A stretch of DNA of 64,000 nt, taken from an uncultured Coriobacteriaceae bacterium. Its GTDB lineage: Bacteria; Actinomycetota; Coriobacteriia; Coriobacteriales; UMGS124. The stretch lies in assembly GCA_900539345.1 (NCBI GenBank), contig UQBS01000007.1, forward strand, positions 1 to 64,000. Reading direction: 5' to 3'. The position numbers and the translations under genes are program-made. The notes beneath the pieces are model-generated. The model was not told the DNA's origin. It was given only the letters and a program-made list of their open reading frames with translations, and searched no databases. Positions 9,535 to 17,875 of the stretch are shown here, in pieces. Position 1 is the stretch's first letter. The number at the start of each line of letters is the position of its first letter.

Positions 9535-9615
9535 GCTCCCCGAATGGTCCAAGCGCAGTTTTGCAGCCGCGCCCTTCGCGGCGAAACTGTTTGAGCATTG
9601 GACCATTCGGGGAGC
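9535..9615 (+). repeat. Structured hairpin element, family II copy 1
   Basis: This is the main content of the 370-base gap 9275-9644. The outer stem is a perfect 18-bp inverted repeat (9535-9552 with 9598-9615). Inside is an asymmetric loop (GCG opposite TTTGAGCA) and an inner stem CAGTTT/AAACTG continuing into GCCGCG/CGCGGC. The same core recurs at 14478-14559 with a changed but still perfectly paired outer stem. There is no clear T-run, so it is not a plain terminator. Confidence 0.8.
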
Positions 9616-9644
9616 CCCCGGAAGACACACGAGCAGAAAGGCTT

Positions 9645-10847
9645 CTAACCCCTCAACCTCCCCGCAATCGCCCCGATGAAGTCGCGCGTATTGAGCGTCG
9701 TGGGGTTTTCCAGCGTCGTGATGCGCGCAAGGTCGCCCGTCATCTCGCCGGCCTCGATGGTGTCGATCGTGGCCTTCTCCAGGCGGTTTGCAAAGTCAAC
9801 GAGCTCAGACAGCCCGTCGAGCTCGCCGCGCTTGCGCAGGGCGCCCGACCAGGCAAAGATGGTGGCCACCGAGTTGGTCGAGGTCTCCTGGCCGGCAAGG
9901 TGCTTGTAGTAGTGGCGCTGCACCGTACCGTGAGCGGCCTCGTACTCGAAGGTGCCATCGGGGCTCACGAGCACCGAGGTCATCATGGCAAGCGAGCCAA
10001 AGGCGCTCGACACCATGTCGCTCATAACGTCGCCGTCGTAGTTCTTGCAGGCCCAGATGAAACCGCCTTCGGCCTTCATGACGCGCGCCACGGCGTCGTC
10101 GATGAGGGTGTAAAAGTACGTGATACCCGCCTCGTCAAAACGAGCCTTGTACTCGGTGTCAAAGATCTCCTGGAATATATCCTTGAAGCGGTGGTCATAC
10201 TTCTTGGAAATGGTGTCCTTCGTGGCGAACCAAACGTCCTGCTTGATGGCAAGCGCGTACTCGAAGCAGCAGTGGGCGAAGCTCTCGATGGAGCCATCGA
10301 GGTTGTGCATGCCCTGCACCACGCCCGGCTCCTTGAAGTCGTGCACCAGCTCGCGCGTCTCAGTGCCGTCCTCAGCCGTGTAGACAAGCTCCACCTTGCC
10401 GGGGCCGGGAATGCGCATCTCGGCGTTGCGGTACACATCGCCATAGGCGTGACGGGCAAGCGTGATGGGCTTGGTCCAGTTGCGCACGCAAGGCTCGATG
10501 CCCTTGACCACGATGGGCGTGCGGAAGACGGTGCCGTCAAGCATGGCGCGGATGGTGCCGTTGGGGCTCTTCCACATCTGCTTGAGGCCGTACTCCTCCA
10601 CGCGCGCGGCATTGGGCGTGATGGTGGCGCACTTCACGGCCACACCCAGGCGCTTCGTGGCGAGCGCGGAGTCCACCGTCACCTGGTCGTCGGTCTCATC
10701 GCGATGCTTGAGGCCCAGGTCGTAGTACTCGCTCTTGAGGTCGACGAAGGGGCAGATGAGCTCATCTTTGATCAGCTGCCAGATGATGCGAGTCATCTCG
10801 TCGCCGTCCATCTCAACAAGCGGCGTGGTCATCTGAATCTTTGCCAT
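9645..10847 (-). CDS. icd: NADP-dependent isocitrate dehydrogenase (eukaryote-like type)
   Basis: Oxidative decarboxylation of isocitrate to 2-oxoglutarate with NADP. The 400-residue protein begins MAKIQMTTPLVEMDGDEMTR behind GGAAGGAG. It has the features of the homodimeric eukaryote-like (type II) family: KCATITPNAARVEEYGL, KSPNGTIRAMLDGTVFR, the region TLIDDAVARVMKAEGGFIWACKNYDGDVMSD with metal-binding aspartates, and AAHGTVQRHYYKHLAGQETSTNS, the NADP-binding segment. Its length matches the family. It stands alone. In an anaerobe it most likely supplies 2-oxoglutarate for glutamate in a partial TCA pathway. Confidence 0.95.
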   Translation of the reverse strand: MAKIQMTTPLVEMDGDEMTRIIWQLIKDELICPFVDLKSEYYDLGLKHRDETDDQVTVDSALATKRLGVAVKCATITPNAARVEEYGLKQMWKSPNGTIRAMLDGTVFRTPIVVKGIEPCVRNWTKPITLARHAYGDVYRNAEMRIPGPGKVELVYTAEDGTETRELVHDFKEPGVVQGMHNLDGSIESFAHCCFEYALAIKQDVWFATKDTISKKYDHRFKDIFQEIFDTEYKARFDEAGITYFYTLIDDAVARVMKAEGGFIWACKNYDGDVMSDMVSSAFGSLAMMTSVLVSPDGTFEYEAAHGTVQRHYYKHLAGQETSTNSVATIFAWSGALRKRGELDGLSELVDFANRLEKATIDTIEAGEMTGDLARITTLENPTTLNTRDFIGAIAGRLRG

Positions 10848-10976
10848 GCGAGGTCTCCTTCCAGGTGCTCAGACAATGTCCCCGCCCATGATACGTTGCC
10901 GACGCCCCAGGCCCACCGCGCATCCCCCACCCGTCACCTGTTCGAAACCAAGTACCACAGTGGCTCCGTATACAGG

Positions 10977-11258
10977 CTATATCCCAAGGAGGTCCGCATG
11001 CGTTCCAGTACGCGCGGCGGTGAGAATAAGGTTGTTGCCATCGATTCGATAGATTAAGAGCCAATCAGGCTCGATATGGCATTCCCTATGTCCGCGATAG
11101 TTGCCAACAAGCTGATGGTCTCTCATTGCCTCCGGAAGAGCTTGGCCCGCGCAAAGGAGCCGCAGCGTTTCTTCAAGTTTGCTCATATTTCGGCCACGCT
11201 TCCTTGCGAGCTTATAGTCCTTCTTGAACTGAGCGGTGTACTCAAGCGCGTACACCAT
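10977..11258 (-). CDS. yafQ: YafQ-type mRNA interferase toxin
   Basis: Type II toxin of the RelE/ParE fold that cleaves mRNA on the ribosome. The 93-residue protein aligns with E. coli YafQ throughout: YTAQFKKDYKLARKRG, MRDHQLVGNYRGHRECHIEPD, LLIYRI and RTGTHADL. The residues described as catalytic in YafQ (His of DH, His of CHIEPD, the following Asp, and His of GTHADL) are all present, so the toxin looks intact. It lies 3 bases downstream of its antitoxin gene, as usual for dinJ-yafQ. Confidence 0.9.
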   Translation of the reverse strand: MVYALEYTAQFKKDYKLARKRGRNMSKLEETLRLLCAGQALPEAMRDHQLVGNYRGHRECHIEPDWLLIYRIDGNNLILTAARTGTHADLLGI

Positions 11259-11261
11259 AGC

Positions 11262-11558
11262 CTACTCCTCGTCCAGGGAAGCCATCATCGCCTCGACGCT
11301 GTCAAAAGGACCGGTAACGTTACGGCCCGTCACTGCATCGTCCATTGCCGCAAGCGTCTCAGGCGAAAAGCCTTCAGGATTCGCTGAATCAAAGGGCAGG
11401 CCGCCTCTGCGATTGAACGCAGAAACAAACATGCGCAAGGCATTGGCCGGCGTCGTTCCAATGGCCGAACAGGTTTTGAGAAACTGCTCTTTCTCCGACT
11501 TCGTCACCTTAGTAGAAAGAGGCGCATTGACCAGTACTGCTGAGCCAGGCATTAGCAT
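11262..11558 (-). CDS. dinJ: DinJ/RelB-family antitoxin
   Basis: Antitoxin partner of the YafQ-like toxin. The 98-residue protein has an N-terminal ribbon-helix-helix segment (STKVTKSEKEQFLKTCSAIGTTPANALRMFVSAFNR) for dimerisation and DNA binding. The C-terminal arm, acidic and aliphatic (FDSVEAMMASLDEE), wraps the toxin in this family. ATG at 11558 is preceded by GGCGGCG. ATG at 11552 is an alternative. It is the first gene of the pair, consistent with autoregulation through the operator just upstream. Confidence 0.85.
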   Translation of the reverse strand: MLMPGSAVLVNAPLSTKVTKSEKEQFLKTCSAIGTTPANALRMFVSAFNRRGGLPFDSANPEGFSPETLAAMDDAVTGRNVTGPFDSVEAMMASLDEE

Positions 11559-11598
11559 CGCCGCCTAAAACGAACGGAAGTAATTTAGAATATATGCT

Positions 11599-11626
11599 AT
11601 TGTATCCTATTAGAAGCTAATAGCAA
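11599..11626 (-). promoter_or_regulatory. Toxin-antitoxin promoter with embedded operator
   Basis: On the minus strand a -35 TTGCTA (11621-11626) and a -10 TACAAT (11599-11604) are 16 bases apart. A perfect inverted repeat CTATTAG-AAG-CTAATAG (11607-11623) fills the spacer and overlaps the -35, an ideal place for repression by the antitoxin complex. Confidence 0.75.
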
Positions 11627-11689
11627 CTCTTTCCTTATAGACCAGTCAAGCCCACCAGTTTTGAAAACCTGGGATGCATCCAGTTCATG

Positions 11690-12820
11690 TCACCGACTTT
11701 TACGATGCTCGATTACGTACTCAGCAGCAGACTTCACATAAGAGGGATTGAACCACAACCAGATGTGCTCATCGAGGTAATCTTCTATGACCTTGTTGAC
11801 CTCCTGTAGGCACTCAATCTTGTCGGAATCGAAGCAGAGCACCGGAAGAGGTCTGTTGGCGTGGACGTAGTTGCATCTAAAACCATACCCAATGCCCAAC
11901 ATGAGATATGTGAGCGGGGTGCAACGAGGGCGATTGCTGCTCGCTGTTTTACTGTCTTTGTTCTCCATTACTGAAACCCACGAGTCAATTACCCTGTTAT
12001 CAAGAGGTTTCACCCCGTGCTGTCTGCAAGATGAACGAACAAACCGCGTAACGGCCTTGTTGTTGTCGTCCTTTGGCAAGAGCCAGAGGCACTTTTGTTC
12101 CTCCGGTACCTCTCTATCCAACCACATAGCCAGGCAGTCAATACAGTTGGATTCACCGTAAGGCTTGGAGGACTTGCCGAGTAGCAGCCAAACAGCATTG
12201 GCCAGGAATCCATAGATGCCGTTCAATGCCATCCAAAGATTGACGAACCGATCTGCGACATTCTCCTTGCTCTTGGCGAGAACAAGGGCCCATAGCGAGC
12301 TGAACAAACGCTCGTACGTAATCTCAGCCTCGGGCCCCAACTTGCATTTACCCGCTTTGCTGCTATTGAGATACCAACGGACTCTATCAGGTTCGATACT
12401 TATTCCTCCAGAAGCAGCAGGCAGACGCATCGCGATGCAGTCGAGTCCACAAGGCTCGCTTTCTATAAGCATGCCTTGTGGACTCTGCCGCTGAATACAA
12501 ACCCTCGCCCAATAATTCCCGTTAATCAATCGTCCATATCTAAATGCATGAAGCGCCGACGCCTTCAGAATCCCATCGCGAATGAGAAGCCCGCGCAGCC
12601 CCAGGCGAGCCATCTCATCCGCTTCTTTCTGCTCCTCGCCAGCTGCAATGTTCGCGTCAAACGACAGGGAAGCATAGCCTTCGGAAAGCATGAGAGATAT
12701 TCCGGTCATCCTACCAAATGCGTAAGGCTCATAGACATAGTCCCAACCCGTCATCTGGAATGGTTGGACGTAAGCCTCAGCATCCCGGCAGATTTGAAAT
12801 TCAACGCGACCTTTCGCCAT
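11690..12820 (-). CDS. Apea/HEPN-like protein, candidate defence ribonuclease
   Basis: A 376-residue protein without signal peptide or membrane helices. The C-terminal half has the look of the Apea-like HEPN fold: a helix with RFVNLWMALNGIYG (about 196-209) and, near the end, a helix with R315-CNYV-H320, fitting the HEPN RNase motif R-x4-6-H and followed by ANRPLPVL. The N-terminal 180 residues look beta-rich and unassigned. Related proteins occur in phage-defence and abortive-infection loci. This one sits beside a toxin-antitoxin pair in an AT-richer patch, which supports a defence role, but the role is inferred. Its ribosome site is weak. The gene starts 34 bases after the DUF6273-like gene and may be cotranscribed with it. 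Confidence 0.6.
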   Translation of the reverse strand: MAKGRVEFQICRDAEAYVQPFQMTGWDYVYEPYAFGRMTGISLMLSEGYASLSFDANIAAGEEQKEADEMARLGLRGLLIRDGILKASALHAFRYGRLINGNYWARVCIQRQSPQGMLIESEPCGLDCIAMRLPAASGGISIEPDRVRWYLNSSKAGKCKLGPEAEITYERLFSSLWALVLAKSKENVADRFVNLWMALNGIYGFLANAVWLLLGKSSKPYGESNCIDCLAMWLDREVPEEQKCLWLLPKDDNNKAVTRFVRSSCRQHGVKPLDNRVIDSWVSVMENKDSKTASSNRPRCTPLTYLMLGIGYGFRCNYVHANRPLPVLCFDSDKIECLQEVNKVIEDYLDEHIWLWFNPSYVKSAAEYVIEHRKSR

Positions 12821-12853
12821 GATTGGATGGTCCGCGAATGCCGAGTCAAATCT

Positions 12854-13912
12854 TTACTTCACACTATCTGAAGACTCAGCTGAGGCAACCCATATAACAG
12901 GACGGACTCCCAGAATAGCGTCCGGCCACCACTCTCCGTCACCAGTATCCGTATTGTAGGCATCATAGAGGTGCACTACTCCCAACGTAAACCCCGCTTC
13001 ATCCCCATGGATTGCCCACCACCAAGGTATATTCGCCCACTTTTCATCATCTTTTACGCCATTTTCGCGAGCATATGAGGTCAGTTCAACTGGATAGAGC
13101 ATGGGCCGATATGTATCAACATCTGAAAATGTAAGAAGCGAAACCGTATCCTTTAAGTCATAAGCAGGGCCTATAAACTTCTCGTCCTCTGCTCCTGAAC
13201 CCAAGTTCTCTTCCAGTAGTTCAGACCTTTCCTCAGCCGTAAACGATTCTTCAAGAAACACACCATTTAGCCAGGCACGAAGGGTTGATGTACACCATAG
13301 ACTGAACGAATGCTCATCAAACGGTTTCCCGTCAATTACGTCCTTCGTTACCAGCAGCGTCCCTTCATCGGTCCTATCGAGAACAATCCACTCGAGAGGC
13401 TCGGCGCCGTTTGATTCGTTACCGTCCTGTTCGTAAGAGCCATACTCAACAATGTCGCCAATCTGAGCGTTTCGGACTTTTTGGACAGGGTTGTCGTTAG
13501 CAATAGCAGTTCGGGCGGCAATAACGGCAACAACCGCAATGACACAAATCACCAGCGCAACAATGACCATCCTGATGCGCTTGCGCTTTGCCCTATACAG
13601 CGAGACAGCGCTCTCCGTCAGCGTCTTCAATTCATTAGAATGCTCATCATCGCTGAAACGAAGGGCGTTCTTATACGACTGATGGCCCGTATAGTCCAAT
13701 GCAATCGTGCCAAGGCCTTCTTGGTTCTTGACATGAACCTCAGCCATAAGCTGAGCCAGATATGCGTCAGCACACTCTGGGTCAATATCGAGGACGTCGG
13801 AACAACGGGCAAGAGCCTCTTGCCATTTGCCTTCTTCGAGAAGCAGGTCAATCCTTCGCAAAAGCGTATCGATGCGAGTCTTTGGGGTCGCTTCGTTTTC
13901 GGTCGTTGACAT
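12854..13912 (-). CDS. Membrane protein with DUF6273-like C-terminal domain
   Basis: A 352-residue protein starting at MSTTENEATPKT (ATG 13912, AGGACC upstream). The N-terminal 100 residues are helical and resemble one or two TPR units (LLLEEGKWQEALARCSDVL, ECADAYLAQLMAEV). A single membrane helix follows near 110-130 (MVIVALVICVIAVVAVIAA). The outside domain holds the DUF6273 pattern: IGDIVEYGSYEQDG, PLEWIVLDRTDEGTLLVTKD, STLRAWLNGVFLEESFTAEER and the ending GVRPVIWV. The function of DUF6273 is unknown. The domain occurs in surface proteins of gut anaerobes. Codon use is more AT-rich than in the flanking metabolic genes. A C10 run lies just upstream. Confidence 0.65.
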   Translation of the reverse strand: MSTTENEATPKTRIDTLLRRIDLLLEEGKWQEALARCSDVLDIDPECADAYLAQLMAEVHVKNQEGLGTIALDYTGHQSYKNALRFSDDEHSNELKTLTESAVSLYRAKRKRIRMVIVALVICVIAVVAVIAARTAIANDNPVQKVRNAQIGDIVEYGSYEQDGNESNGAEPLEWIVLDRTDEGTLLVTKDVIDGKPFDEHSFSLWCTSTLRAWLNGVFLEESFTAEERSELLEENLGSGAEDEKFIGPAYDLKDTVSLLTFSDVDTYRPMLYPVELTSYARENGVKDDEKWANIPWWWAIHGDEAGFTLGVVHLYDAYNTDTGDGEWWPDAILGVRPVIWVASAESSDSVK

Positions 13913-13966
13913 GGAGGTCCTCATCTCTCGGCATGGAGCCTAATCCCAAAATGCCGCTTCAGAGTA

Positions 13967-13976
13967 CCCCCCCCCC
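13967..13976. repeat. C10 homopolymer upstream of the DUF6273-like gene
   Basis: A run of ten C (ten G on the coding strand) lies about 55 bases before the start codon of the gene at 13912. It could change length by slippage and alter promoter spacing, or it could be an assembly artefact. Confidence 0.6.
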
Positions 13977-14143
13977 TCGCTTGTCAACGGCTATTCGTGC
14001 TTCAGTCGCAAATAGCCCGTCAAGCATTCCAGCTTGGACTGCAAGGCATTCGCGCACGAAAGTCCACCCTCAAACGAGCAATAGGAAGCATCACACGATT
14101 GCATCTATCAGCGCATAGAGCTCTCGCAGGATTGTTCGATTAG

Positions 14144-14374
14144 TTAAGCGGCTTGCCTGGCAAGCGCGTCCACAAGTTCCTTCTCCGAGGACACAAACTC
14201 ATACGGCTCATACTCGCCGTATGCGGAAGACCTGGTAATGGTTACCAACTGCAAGTCATTTGAACAGAAGCACTCTTCAATGCGACGTTTCATTTCAACC
14301 AAGTCCTGCCCAGCGCGCGTCCGCATTGCCAGGCAACCTGTTCTACTGAACCACATGACGACAAGGTGGCACAT
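14144..14374 (-). CDS. Small hypothetical protein
   Basis: A 76-residue protein starting at MCHLVVMWFSRTG (ATG 14374) behind a good AGAGGAG site. The longer frame upstream (from 14434) lacks a ribosome site. I do not recognise the family. It ends in an acidic-aromatic stretch (AYGEYEPYEFVSSEKELVDAL) with no signal peptide. It lies between the accessory patch and the TRAP genes. Confidence 0.55.
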   Translation of the reverse strand: MCHLVVMWFSRTGCLAMRTRAGQDLVEMKRRIEECFCSNDLQLVTITRSSAYGEYEPYEFVSSEKELVDALARQAA

Positions 14375-14477
14375 ATCCCAATCTCCTCTTAAAACCGACT
14401 TCCGAGCGAATTCCCCCTGACTCGTAGAACCCACGGAGCGCCTGTCCTATGGCACGGGCTCAACGCTTATCAAACGT

Positions 14478-14559
14478 GGGCCGAAGGGCTGTTCAGGCGC
14501 AGTTTTTCGGCGCGGGTTATGCGCCGAAACTGTTTGAGCACTGAACAGCCCTTCGGCCC
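14478..14559 (+). repeat. Structured hairpin element, family II copy 2
   Basis: The outer stem is a perfect 19-bp inverted repeat (14478-14496 with 14541-14559). The core, GCG-CAGTTTT ... GAAACTG-TTTGAGCA, is the same as in the copy at 9535-9615. The inner stem is CAGTTT(TT)CGGCG/CGCCGAAACTG. The outer arms differ from copy 1 at many positions, yet each copy pairs perfectly. Confidence 0.8.
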
Positions 14560-14601
14560 TAGGTGCGCATGGCAATCAGAGGCCGCCTCAATCGCTTGCA
14601 C

Positions 14602-14636
14602 AAAAAAAGGGCCCGAGGATTGCTCCTCGGGCCCTT
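14602..14636 (-). terminator. Rho-independent terminator of the TRAP operon
   Basis: GGGCCCGAGGA/TCCTCGGGCCC with a 4-base loop, followed on the minus strand by TTTTTTT. It lies about 40 bases after the permease stop codon. Confidence 0.93.
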
Positions 14637-14672
14637 TCGTAGCCAGCGTATGCAGATTGTCGCAAGCGCTTG

Positions 14673-16694
14673 CTATGCCGCAGGCAGGGCTTCCTTCTTC
14701 TTTGCCGTGAGGTACTGGAAGGCCACGACAGCCACGGCGACGGCGATGCCGACGACGTCGCTTGCAATGCCGGGAATCATGGCGCACAGGCCACCGACGA
14801 CAAGCGCAATGCGCAGCACGGGGTTGATCTTCTTGAAGAGGTGGCCGTTGAGGGCCGCCGCGATGCAGAAGAGGCCGAGCAGGGCGGTGACGCACACGAG
14901 CGCCATCTCAAACACCGATGCGTCGCCTTCGAAGAGCATGATCGGGTTGAAGGCGAAGATGTAGGGCACGATGAACGCCGCAATGGCGAGCTTCGTGGCG
15001 TTGACGGCGGTCTTCATCGGCTTGGACTTGGCGATTGCGCTGCCGGCGTAGGCGGCCAAGGCCACGGGCGGCGTGATGTCGGCCACGATGCCGAAGTAGA
15101 AGACGAAGAAGTGCGCGGCAACCACCGGGATGCCCAGCTGAATGAGGATGGGCGCACACGTGGAGGCCATGATGCAGTAGTTGGCCGTGGTGGGAACGCC
15201 CATGCCCAGAACGATGCAGCACACCATGGTGAGCAGCAGGCCCAGGATGGTGGCGTCACCGGCGATGGCGACGATACCGTTGATGAGCACGGAGGCAAGA
15301 CCGGTCAGCGTGATGCAGCCAGCGATAAGGCCGGCCATGGCGCAGGCAACGCCCACCGACACGGCGCTCTTGGCACCGGCCTGGAAAGCCTCAAAGGCCT
15401 GCTTCAGGGCGAACATCGTGGTCTCGGCAAACACCTGGCCAATCGTCTGGCCCTCGGCACGCTCATGCAGGTTGTTCAGAAAGAAGTTGACATACCCGAT
15501 GAGGAAGGCAGCGAAGATGGAGATGGCGGCCGACCAAGCCATGGTGCGGGCACCCGACGCGACGAGCCACACGAGCAGCACAAGCGGCAGCAGCAGGTAG
15601 CAGTTCTTGCCCAGATAGCGCCACGTGGGCAGGTCCTCACGCGAAAGGCCCTTGAGCCCGAGCTTCTTGGCCTCGAGGTGCACGGTGATGAAAATGCCGG
15701 CGAAGTACAGCACGGCGGGCAGGATGGCCTTGGCAGCCACGTCGATGTAGGGAATGCCCATGTACTCGGCCATGAGGAATGCCGCCGCACCCATGATGGG
15801 GGGCATGATCTGGCCACCGGTGGAAGATGCTGCCTCAACGGCGCCGGCGAACTCGGGCTTGAAGCCGGTCTTCTTCATCATGGGGATGGTGACGGAGCCC
15901 GTGGTGACGGTGTTGCCCACCGAGGAGCCGCTCACCATGCCGCACAGGGCGCTCGAGATGACAGCCACCTTTGCAGGGCCGCCGCTCGACCAGCCAGCAA
16001 GGCGGTTGGCCAGGGAGATGAAGAAGTTGGCGATGCCCGTGCGCTCCAGGAACGCGCCGAAGATGATGAAGAGCACGATGTAGGTGTAGCACACGTTGAT
16101 GGGCGTGCCGATGACGCCGTTCACGCTGTAGAACAGGCGGCTGATGATGTACTGGAACATCTTGAACGGGTCGGAGTTGTAGCCGCTGCGCCAAACCACG
16201 ACGTAGATGAGCAGGGCGGCAACCACGATGAGAATCGGGATACCCACGCAACGACGGCACAGCTCGAACAGCACGAGAATGCCCACGACGCCCATGACGA
16301 TGAGCGGCAAGTCGATGCGGTTGTTCATCATGATGATGTCGTAGGCGTTGAACGCAAAGTAGAAGAACGAGCCTGCGCCCAGCACCATGAGAACGATGTC
16401 GTACCACGGGATGCGGTTGGGCTTGACGTGGTGCTTGTCGGCCGGGTAAATCAAGAAGCCGATGATAATGATGCAACCCAGGAACAGCGACAGGCGCGTC
16501 TCGGGCAACACGGTGCTGAAGAGCGTCATGTACAGGCAGTACACGGAGAACGCCGCCATGATGCAGCCGACAATGGTCTTGGGGATGCCCTGCCACACGC
16601 GTGTATTCGACTCGCGGTCGTACTTCTTCATCACCGCGTCGACATCAGTCTGCATTTCCTCGGCAGGAAGGGCGGTCTGGCTGGAATCTGCCAC
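14673..16694 (-). CDS. TRAP transporter fused permease (DctQM type, TAXI family)
   Basis: Membrane part of a sodium- or proton-driven TRAP transporter with the small (4-helix) and large (12-helix) permease subunits fused, as typical for TAXI systems. The start is GTG at 16694 (VADSSQTALPAEEM) behind GGAGGTG. A cytosolic N-terminus precedes four helices (about 40-200), then the DctM part with GTPINVCYTYIVLFIIFGAFLE, GMVSGSSVGNTVTTGSVTIPMM and ASSTGGQIMPPIMGAAAFLMAE. These glycine-rich stretches are hallmarks of the large subunit. The 673-residue length fits. It follows the binding-protein gene across a 122-base gap with a hairpin. The substrate is unknown; glutamate-like dicarboxylates or other organic acids are likely. 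Confidence 0.88.
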   Translation of the reverse strand: MADSSQTALPAEEMQTDVDAVMKKYDRESNTRVWQGIPKTIVGCIMAAFSVYCLYMTLFSTVLPETRLSLFLGCIIIIGFLIYPADKHHVKPNRIPWYDIVLMVLGAGSFFYFAFNAYDIIMMNNRIDLPLIVMGVVGILVLFELCRRCVGIPILIVVAALLIYVVVWRSGYNSDPFKMFQYIISRLFYSVNGVIGTPINVCYTYIVLFIIFGAFLERTGIANFFISLANRLAGWSSGGPAKVAVISSALCGMVSGSSVGNTVTTGSVTIPMMKKTGFKPEFAGAVEAASSTGGQIMPPIMGAAAFLMAEYMGIPYIDVAAKAILPAVLYFAGIFITVHLEAKKLGLKGLSREDLPTWRYLGKNCYLLLPLVLLVWLVASGARTMAWSAAISIFAAFLIGYVNFFLNNLHERAEGQTIGQVFAETTMFALKQAFEAFQAGAKSAVSVGVACAMAGLIAGCITLTGLASVLINGIVAIAGDATILGLLLTMVCCIVLGMGVPTTANYCIMASTCAPILIQLGIPVVAAHFFVFYFGIVADITPPVALAAYAGSAIAKSKPMKTAVNATKLAIAAFIVPYIFAFNPIMLFEGDASVFEMALVCVTALLGLFCIAAALNGHLFKKINPVLRIALVVGGLCAMIPGIASDVVGIAVAVAVVAFQYLTAKKKEALPAA

Positions 16695-16743
16695 TTGTTT
16701 ACACCTCCAAGAGTGTGAAAACGGATAGGTCACAAAACGCAAG

Positions 16744-16781
16744 GGAAGCCGCTGCAGTCAGGAGCAACCGCAGCGACTTCC
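16744..16781 (-). promoter_or_regulatory. Intercistronic hairpin between TRAP binding protein and permease
   Basis: GGAAGCCGCTGC (16744-16755) pairs with GCAGCGACTTCC (16770-16781), one mismatch, without a strong T-run. Such hairpins often stabilise the upstream message or partly terminate, giving more binding protein than permease. Confidence 0.6.
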
Positions 16782-16816
16782 GATTGTAGCGCAAGGAGAA
16801 TTGGGAGAAGGCGAAG

Positions 16817-17875
16817 TTATTTCGTCTCTACCTCGAAGCCCTTCTCCTTGAAATACTTTGCCGCGCCGGGGTGATACGGCACGGACGTGATGGAAGCACC
16901 GTTCTCAACGCTGAGCTCAGCATACTTGGCATGGCTGTCGGTAAGGTCGGCGGCGTTGTCGAAGATGTCGGCGCACAGCGTGTAGATGGCATCCTCGGAA
17001 ACGGTGTCAGCAGCGATGATGACTGCGCTCACAGCGACAGTGGTGACGTCCTCGTCGACACCCGCATAGGTGCCGGCCGGGATGGTGGCAGCCTGGTAGT
17101 ACTCAGAGGTCTCAAGCAGGCCGGAGACGTGCTCCTCGTCCAGGGAGACGAGATAAGCGGTCTTGGACGTGGAGAGGTCGGTGATAGCCGTGGTGGGAGC
17201 ACCGGCGACGATGAAGGCGGCGTCGATCTTGCCGTCCTTGAGGGCATCGGCGGAGTCGCCGAACGACTGGTAGGTGGGCGTGATGTCGTCCTCGGTGAGA
17301 CCGTAGGCGCCCAGGACGTCGATGGCGTTGAAGTACACGCCCGAACCGGCAGAGCCGATGGAGACGTTCTTGCCCTTGAGGTCGGCGACGGTCTTGATCT
17401 CGGGGTCGCAGGTGACGATCTGGACGGTCTCCTGGTAAAGGGCGGCAACCGTGGAGAAGCAGTCGACGGCGCCATCCTTCGCGAAGAGGTTCGTGCCAGC
17501 GTAGGCGTAAGCCATAACGTCGGACTGGCAGAAGGCAAGCTCGGCGTCGCCGTCCTCGATGGCGATGACGTTGGCCTGCGAGCCGTTGCCCACGAGAGCC
17601 GTCACCTTGATGTCGGTGTTGTTGGTGGCGTGCTGGGCGATGACGGAGCCGAAGGCATAGTAGGTGCCCGACTCGCCGCCGGTAATGAAGCGCAGGTCGG
17701 CGGTCTTGTCGCCAGAAGCCTTGGTGTCAGTGTCGGCAGCCTCGGTCTTAGCGGCATCGTCCTTCTTCTCCTCGGTCTTGGCGGGCTCGGTGGTCTCACC
17801 GCAACCGGCAAGAACGAGCGACATACCGGCAACACCGGCCAGGGCGAGGAACTCTTTCCTGGAAACCTTCTTCAT
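16817..17875 (-). CDS. TAXI-family TRAP transporter solute-binding lipoprotein
   Basis: Extracytoplasmic binding protein feeding the fused permease. The 352-residue protein has a lipoprotein signal (MKKVSRKEFLALAGVAGMSL, lipobox LAGC at residues 22-25), so it is anchored by lipid. A short Lys/Asp/Thr-rich linker leads to the TAXI domain: LRFITGGESGTYYAFGSVIAQ, FCQSDVMAYAY, KGKNVSIGSAGSGVYFNAIDVL and SFGDSADALKDGKIDAAFIVAGAPT. ATG at 17875 has AAGGAG 8 bases upstream. It is the first gene of the transporter operon. Confidence 0.9.
   Translation of the reverse strand: MKKVSRKEFLALAGVAGMSLVLAGCGETTEPAKTEEKKDDAAKTEAADTDTKASGDKTADLRFITGGESGTYYAFGSVIAQHATNNTDIKVTALVGNGSQANVIAIEDGDAELAFCQSDVMAYAYAGTNLFAKDGAVDCFSTVAALYQETVQIVTCDPEIKTVADLKGKNVSIGSAGSGVYFNAIDVLGAYGLTEDDITPTYQSFGDSADALKDGKIDAAFIVAGAPTTAITDLSTSKTAYLVSLDEEHVSGLLETSEYYQAATIPAGTYAGVDEDVTTVAVSAVIIAADTVSEDAIYTLCADIFDNAADLTDSHAKYAELSVENGASITSVPYHPGAAKYFKEKGFEVETK

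Noticed and set aside
12476..12871. A 131-residue plus-strand frame opposite the HEPN-like gene
   Set aside because: It lacks a ribosome site and family resemblance, and the opposite strand has a better supported gene.
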